DNA from: Manihot esculenta
Lineage: Eukaryota; Streptophyta; Magnoliopsida; Malpighiales; Euphorbiaceae
Reading direction: 5' to 3'
Length of the DNA stretch: 64,000 nucleotides
Assembly (NCBI RefSeq): GCF_001659605.2
Contig: NC_035172.2
Location: 16,803,051-16,867,050 of the forward strand
The translations under genes were made by a program, and so were the position numbers. The notes under the pieces were generated by a model, which did not search any database, was not told the origin of the DNA, and saw nothing but the letters and a program-made list of their open reading frames with translations. Each line of letters opens with the position of its first letter. Within the stretch, counting starts at the first letter, position 1. Of the stretch, positions 59,208-64,000 are shown piece by piece.

Positions 59208-61512
59208 TGTAACGACTCGAAAATCCGGACCGCTACCGGCGCTAGGATCCAGGTCGGCATAAGGCCGCCGGGACCCGTAGCAAGCCTAACATTCATCCTG
59301 TGAACCTGTTTAATCCCATACATGATCAACAACATACATAAAAATTTTGAACTTTTCTTTCATTCCTTTACCAAACTCAACCTGTGCATGCACTATACAT
59401 AAACATAACCATAAACATTGACCCCTCTTTGGGATCTCATCAATGCCCCAATGGGTTACATAACATGTGTTGAGTTGGTTTACATAAACATCATAAAACA
59501 TCTAAGATCATGTATTAAAAGGGATAATAACATTCTATGGTCAAGCACACCTTTAACATCTATGAACATCATTACATTACATTTCTATACTGTATTTATA
59601 CATGACTGTACTAAACATAACATCTCAACATTATTCATGTCCACACTATCTATTATATAACCAAGACTTCATTACTCTTGCTGACCTCCTGGTCTACCCT
59701 GTACCTGCAAACCTGGGGGTTAAGGGAGAGGGGTGAGCTATAAAGCCCAGTGAGCAGAATAATAAAACATTTAAAACATATGATAACATGGAATGCATCA
59801 CATCACAATCATATCACATCAAGGATGAATTTATCACCCATAGCCCTCAAAGTGGTCCAACTGTGCCAGGGGCGTAGAATGGGCCTCACTGGTCTTTCTC
59901 TTACATAATATATCATAACATAACATTCCAACTGTGCCAGGGGCGTAGAATGGGCCTCGCTGGTCTTTCTCTCACATAGTGCCAGGGGCGTAGAATGGGC
60001 CTCGCTGGTCTTCCGTACCGTATCATATCATACCATATCATATCATGGGAGGGCTAAAGGATCATTCAACATTCATCCACATCATCAACATATTATGCAA
60101 TGCAACATATTCGTGAATTCTAATGCAAACAACCTAATATATCTCATGGTATTCATGATGTGTGAATCATGCTAAGAATTAATTTATTTACTTAAAAACA
60201 TAAAGAGTTTATTCCACTCACCTCTGGCTGAAGCTCTACTGACTCTTAGGCGACCGACTCACTGCTCGGGTCCTCGGTTCCTCGGGTCCGAACCTACACA
60301 GGTGGACTCAAATGAGGGACCAAACATCTATGATCAAGACTCTGAAATACTCCCCAAAAAACCCCTTAAAACACCTTAAAACAATCATAGGAAACATGCA
60401 AAGGAAGGCTGAACAGGGCACTTTCGGCGGCAGGTTCGGCGGCCGAAAGTCCCTCCAGAGCCGAAAGTCAGGCAGGTTCGGCGGCACCTTCGGCGGCCGA
60501 AACTCCCAGACAGAGACAAAACTCATGCATGTTCGGCGGCACTTTCGGCGTCCGAAACTGCCCTCCAGAGACGAAAGTCCTCTTTCGGGGGCAGGCTTCG
60601 ACAGCCGAAGGCTGCCTCCACAAGCGGGTTCGGCGGCCGAAAGTCCATTCGGCGGCCGAACCTGAGTTTCTCCAAAGTGGCAGAAACTCAACTCCAACAT
60701 GCACAAACACCTCCCAAACCTTTCAAACATGCATAAACCTGATCTACAACATGCATACTCAAGCATACAAGCTTTTAGGGGCTTCAAACTATCTTAAACC
60801 CCAACTACAACACATCAAGCAACCTCAAACCTCATACATTGCTCAAAAACTTAACATAACCCATAAAACCAACCAAAACCTAAACATGCATTTCTACCCC
60901 ATAGATTAACTTAAAACTTGTTCAAAACATACAATGAGCTCAAGATCGGCCCTTACCTCTTGAAGATCGAGAGAAAAACGACCCTAGCTCGGAGATGGAA
61001 GAGATTGTGTTTCTTGAACCTCAAAGCTCCAAAACTTGCTTTATGCTCGAAAATCTTCAAAACAAAGTGAAAACTTGTGAAAATCGTGAAAGATTTGAAG
61101 GAAGAAACTCAAGATCGGTGAGGGACGGCGGAGAGCTCACCTTGGCCGAAAATGGGGAGAGAAGCTCGCCCGTTTTCGGCTAAGGGACTCCTTTATAGGT
61201 GGCTGGCCAGGCCACATTCGGGAGCCGAACGTGCTTCCGCATGCATGCCATGTTCGGCGGCCGAACCTGGTTTCCCTCACTTATGCCTTCGGGGGCCTAA
61301 GGCACACCCGAAACACATGCATGTTCGGCGGCCGAACCTGCATCTTCCTCCAAGGCTATTTCCATTAAAATTCAACTTCCTTTTTATTTAAAATCATAAA
61401 ATACATTAAAACATTTTATAAAAACATGGTTTTTCCTTTTTAGAGGTTTCCGACATCCGAGATCCCACCGGACGGTAGGGATTCCGATACCGGAGTCTAG
61501 CCGGGTATTACA
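59208..61512 (-). repeat. Element C right (5') LTR, 2305 bp
   Basis: The match to the left LTR is close. It lacks one 20-bp palindrome unit in U3 (about 61255-61275). Its TATA box on the minus strand is at about 61189-61199. The hairpin module is at about 59860-60010, and cluster 1 at about 60422-60662. Confidence 0.92.
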
Positions 61513-62685
61513 AAGATCTCCTGCCCAACTTGCGTCTGTATATCCACTGATACTAAAATGACCATTCTTTTTGAACAACATGCCCATCCCAGCTGTTCCT
61601 TTTAGATATCAAACGATTCTCAATGCTGCCTCCATATGGTCTTGTTTTGGATCATGCATGAACTGACTTACCAAACTCACAACATATGCAACGTCTGGTC
61701 TGGTGTGTGATAAATAAATCAGTTTTCCTACCAGTCTCTGGTACCTCCCCCTATCTGTGGGTCCTTCTTTTGAGTCCTTGCTCAACTCGTGATTGACCAT
61801 TACCGGAGTATCGATTGATTTGTAATCTATCATTCCTGTTTCAGTTAACAGATCAAGAATGTACTTTCTCTGTGATATCAAAATTCCCTGGTCTGACCTG
61901 AGAACTTCGATTCCAAGAAAATATTTTAGCATCCCCAGGTCTTTCATCTCAAACTCTTGGAATAAGTTGTCCCTCAGTTGTTTGATTTTGTCCACATCGT
62001 CTCCAGTTATAATCATGTCATCCACGTATATAATCAAACACGTGATCTTCCTTCCTTGCCTCTTCAAGAATAGAGTGTGATCGGAGTTACTCTGTCGATA
62101 TCCATTTTTCTTCATTGCTTGAGTAAATCTCCCAAACCATGCTCTGGGTGACTGTTTCAACCCATACAAGGCTCGCCTCAATCGACACACTTCTCCCCTT
62201 CTATATCCACTCATGAACCCTGGTGGAGCATCCATGTATACTTCCTCTTCTAGATCACCATGCAAGAAAACATTTTTCACATCAAATTAGTGAAGTGGCC
62301 AGTCTAGGTTTGCAGCTAGAGAGAATAGGACTCGTATTGTATCAATTTTTGCTACTGGAGAGAATGTTTCAGAATAGTCAACTCCATAAGTCTGAGTATA
62401 TCCTTTTGCTACAAGTCTAGCTTTATATCTGTCCACCGTTTTGTCTGACTTATACTTTATGGTAAACACCCATTTGCATCCCACTGGTCGTTTTCCCTTG
62501 GGTAGCCAGCATTTTTCCCAGGTCTTGTTTTTCTCCAGGGCATCCATCTCGATCTCCATTGCCTCAACCCATTTTTTATCCTTCTGGGCCTCTGTGGCAT
62601 CCTTTGGTATCCATTCTGAGCAAATGTTTTTCTGTAGGTTGACCAACTGAGGTGATAGTCTTTCTCCTCTGGTAACGTTTGCCAC
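61513..62685 (-). pseudogene. Element F reverse transcriptase and RNase H start
   Basis: RT N-terminal motifs (GCKWVFTIKYKSDKTVDRYK, ARLVAKGYTQTYGVDYSETF) are at 62685-62287, followed by a stop at 62287. Then come MKNVFLHGDLEEEVYMDAPP, YGLKQSPRAWF, the catalytic YVDDMIITGDD and DLGMLKYFLGIEV in 62280-61609. A frame break leads into SGYTDASWAGDL, where element C cuts the RNase H domain. The order matches copia pol. It is inactive because of the stop, a frameshift and the insertion. Confidence 0.9.
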
Positions 62686-63588
62686 AGGGTATCTGGACCT
62701 GGCTGCCTCGAATTCTGGATCATATCTCCTGGGTGAAATTCCTCTATTATTCCGAGGGGGTAGAACATATTGGCCTGTTTCAGGAACCTCAAGGAAAATG
62801 GGTTCAGTGGTGAGGTTATTAGGAACAGGAGAAAGTTCAGATTCACATACCTCAGTTGTGTGTTCCTCAGGATATTCTACGGTGTCAGGTTCTGGTTGTG
62901 ATGTTGAGGCCGAGGACTGTACTAGATGGTCAGTGTCTCCCAGTTCTGGTGTAGACTCAAGAAGGGAAGAATGACCGAGTTCTGGCCCCCCAGACTAAGC
63001 CAATTTGGCAGTGGTGGTGATTGTGCCGCTGTCTCCCCCTCATTGCTAGTTGGCGAGGGAAAAAAATATTCCTCTTCCAGAAAGGTGCAGTCCATGGTGG
63101 TGAAGATCCGTTTAGAGATTGGGTCAAAACACCAATAGCCCTTTTTATGGACACCATAACCAAAGAAAACACATTTAAGAGCACATGGATCAAGTTTAGT
63201 GCGGTGTGTTTTAGAAATGTGAACATAAACTGTGCAGCCAAAAATTTTAGGTGGAAGGTTGAGATGGGAAGGGATGGTGTGATGAGAGGACAAGGTATGC
63301 AAGGGAGATTGGAAATTAAGAACGCGAGACAGAAGTCGATTGATGAGGTAAATGGACGTGGCAACTGCTTCAGACCAAAACTTAGGAGGAACTTGGGCTT
63401 CAAACAAAAGGGCTCGGGCAGTCTCAATGATATGTCGATTTTTCCTTTCAGCAACCCCATTTTGCTGTGGTGTATAAGGGCAAGTAGTTTGGTGAAGGAT
63501 CCCATTATCCCGGAAAAAGGTTTGGAGGTGGTTGTTGACAAATTCCCCCCCATTGTCAGATCGGAGGACTTGAATGGTCCTGTGAAAT
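62686..63588 (-). pseudogene. Element F integrase C-terminal half, cut by element D
   Basis: From 63588 the minus frame reads LRSDNGGEFVNNHLQTFF, CPYTPQQNGVAERKNRHI, then FEAQVPPKFWSEAVATSIYL and KCVFFGYGVHKKGYWCFDP. It then passes into the Pro/Ser-rich linker. The N-terminal integrase and gag lie beyond element D, outside the window. A frameshift occurs within the linker (about 62850-62930). Confidence 0.87.
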
Positions 63589-64000
63589 TGGGTGACCCGG
63601 AAATCCGACCCGTTACCGGCGCTAGGATCCAGATCGGCTTAAGGCCGCCGGGACCCGTAGCAAGCCAAACATACCTCCTGTAACCTGTAATATCCCATAC
63701 ATGATCAACATACATAAAGCTGTAAACTTTTTTTTTTTTTCTTTCTCCAAGCTTAACCTGAACATGTGCACATCAATAACATAACCACCACTGGAGTCCT
63801 CATCAAATGCTCCAATGGGGTATTTCATCATTCGATAAGCTTGGACTATCAAATACATCATAAAAACATTTCTATAGATCATGTACCAAGGGGATAACCA
63901 TAAACATAGGGTCAAGCACATACTAATCCTCAATCATCATTATCATTACATATCATAACTATACATTACTCATTACATCATGTTCATGTCCACTACTATC
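63589..64000 (-). mobile_element. Element D: start of another chromovirus LTR, runs off the window
   Basis: It begins TGGGTGACCCGGAAATCCGA, followed by the GGCGCTAGGATCC block and CCGGGACCCGTAGCAAGCC shared with the other LTRs. It is therefore a related but diverged LTR in the same orientation. It interrupts the copia F integrase. The left flank is gaaat. Whether it is a solo LTR or a full element cannot be seen. Confidence 0.85.

Larger units (their letters stand above)
43389..61512 (-). mobile_element. Element C: Ty3 chromovirus (Tekay/Del-like), oldest of the three copies, with two nested insertions
   Basis: It is bounded by TGTAACGACCCG and GTATTACA, flanked by gagat (43384-43388) and aagat (61513-61517), a duplication with one later change. 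The left LTR is 43389-45713 and the right (5') LTR 59208-61512. A solo LTR (50643-52883) and element E (52934-58853) split its gag. Its pol has at least nine premature stops, more than A or B, and its gag linker differs. It is therefore an older or separate subfamily. It is inserted in the RNase H domain of copia F. Confidence 0.93.
42692..64000 (-). mobile_element. Element F: Ty1/copia retrotransposon with short LTR, split by C and D, continues beyond window
   Basis: The 3' LTR (42692-42935), PPT and the RNase H C-terminal part (42943-43388) lie left of element C. The start of RNase H, then RT and integrase, lie right of it (61513-63588). There a second Ty3 LTR (D) interrupts the integrase. 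The 5' part should lie beyond the window. The short LTR and integrase motifs resemble the Ale/Retrofit lineage, a tentative assignment. The left flank is aattc (42687-42691). The matching target copy is not visible. Confidence 0.85.

Noticed and set aside
43389..61512. Reading the Ty3 copies as an endogenous pararetrovirus
   Set aside because: Clear LTR pairs, target duplications, integrase and a chromodomain-like tail show they are LTR retrotransposons. No movement protein or coat signature was seen.
63021..63683. 220-codon plus-strand frame
   Set aside because: It is antisense to the copia F integrase and crosses the element D boundary. The minus strand carries the recognisable integrase motifs.
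1..64000. tRNA or rRNA genes
   Set aside because: The only tRNA-like matches are short primer binding sites next to LTRs. No full cloverleaf or rRNA segment was recognised by reading.

Overview
This window looks like nuclear DNA of a eudicot plant, probably repeat-rich (pericentromeric-type) heterochromatin. I found no host gene. Almost everything to the right of position 3511 is transposable element. The organism cannot be named from the sequence alone. The plant assignment rests on the element types: chromodomain Ty3 elements primed by initiator tRNA-Met, an Athila/Tat-type element primed by tRNA-Asp, Ty1/copia elements, and a CACTA (En/Spm) transposon with TNP2 and Transposase_24-type genes.

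The layout is a nested stack, resolved by terminal TG..CA ends and 5-bp target duplications. Positions 1-2344 are AT-rich with no recognisable gene. Positions 2345-3511 are a decayed Athila-like protease/RT remnant, cut at 3512 by a CACTA element whose TNP2 and second gene lie on the minus strand. Five elements sit in that CACTA. They are Ty3 element A (4587-16686, TSD ttatg), a solo Tat/Athila-like LTR (18161-19471, TSD gaatc), Ty3 element B (21534-31446, TSD actat), copia element G (35194-42654, TSD tacat) and copia element F (42692 to beyond the window). Removing the four complete insertions leaves about 8.4 kb, a normal CACTA size. Element A carries an inverted solo LTR of its own superfamily inside one LTR (13828-16109, TSD gaggc). 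Element F carries Ty3 element C (43389-61512) and the start of another Ty3 LTR, D (63589-64000). Element C in turn carries a solo LTR (50643-52883, TSD ccttc) and the non-autonomous element E (52934-58853, TSD cattg). The deepest chain is Athila remnant > CACTA > copia F > Ty3 C > element E or the solo LTR.

Elements A, B, C, D and the two related solo LTRs form one Tekay/Del-like chromovirus group. LTRs are about 2.25-2.33 kb, the internal region about 5.3 kb, and a single gag-pro-pol frame ends in a chromodomain-like tail. All three coding copies are broken, mostly by CAG-to-TAG changes. The LTRs share three features: clusters of the interrupted palindrome TTCGGC-N-GCCGAA, one of them just upstream of a TATA box; splice-donor-like sites in the predicted leader; and a three-to-four-copy CCAG..CTGG hairpin module. 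The unrelated element E has the same TTCGG/CCGAA motif type in its U3 region and inside its reading frame. This cross-family palindrome system is the most interesting signal in the window.
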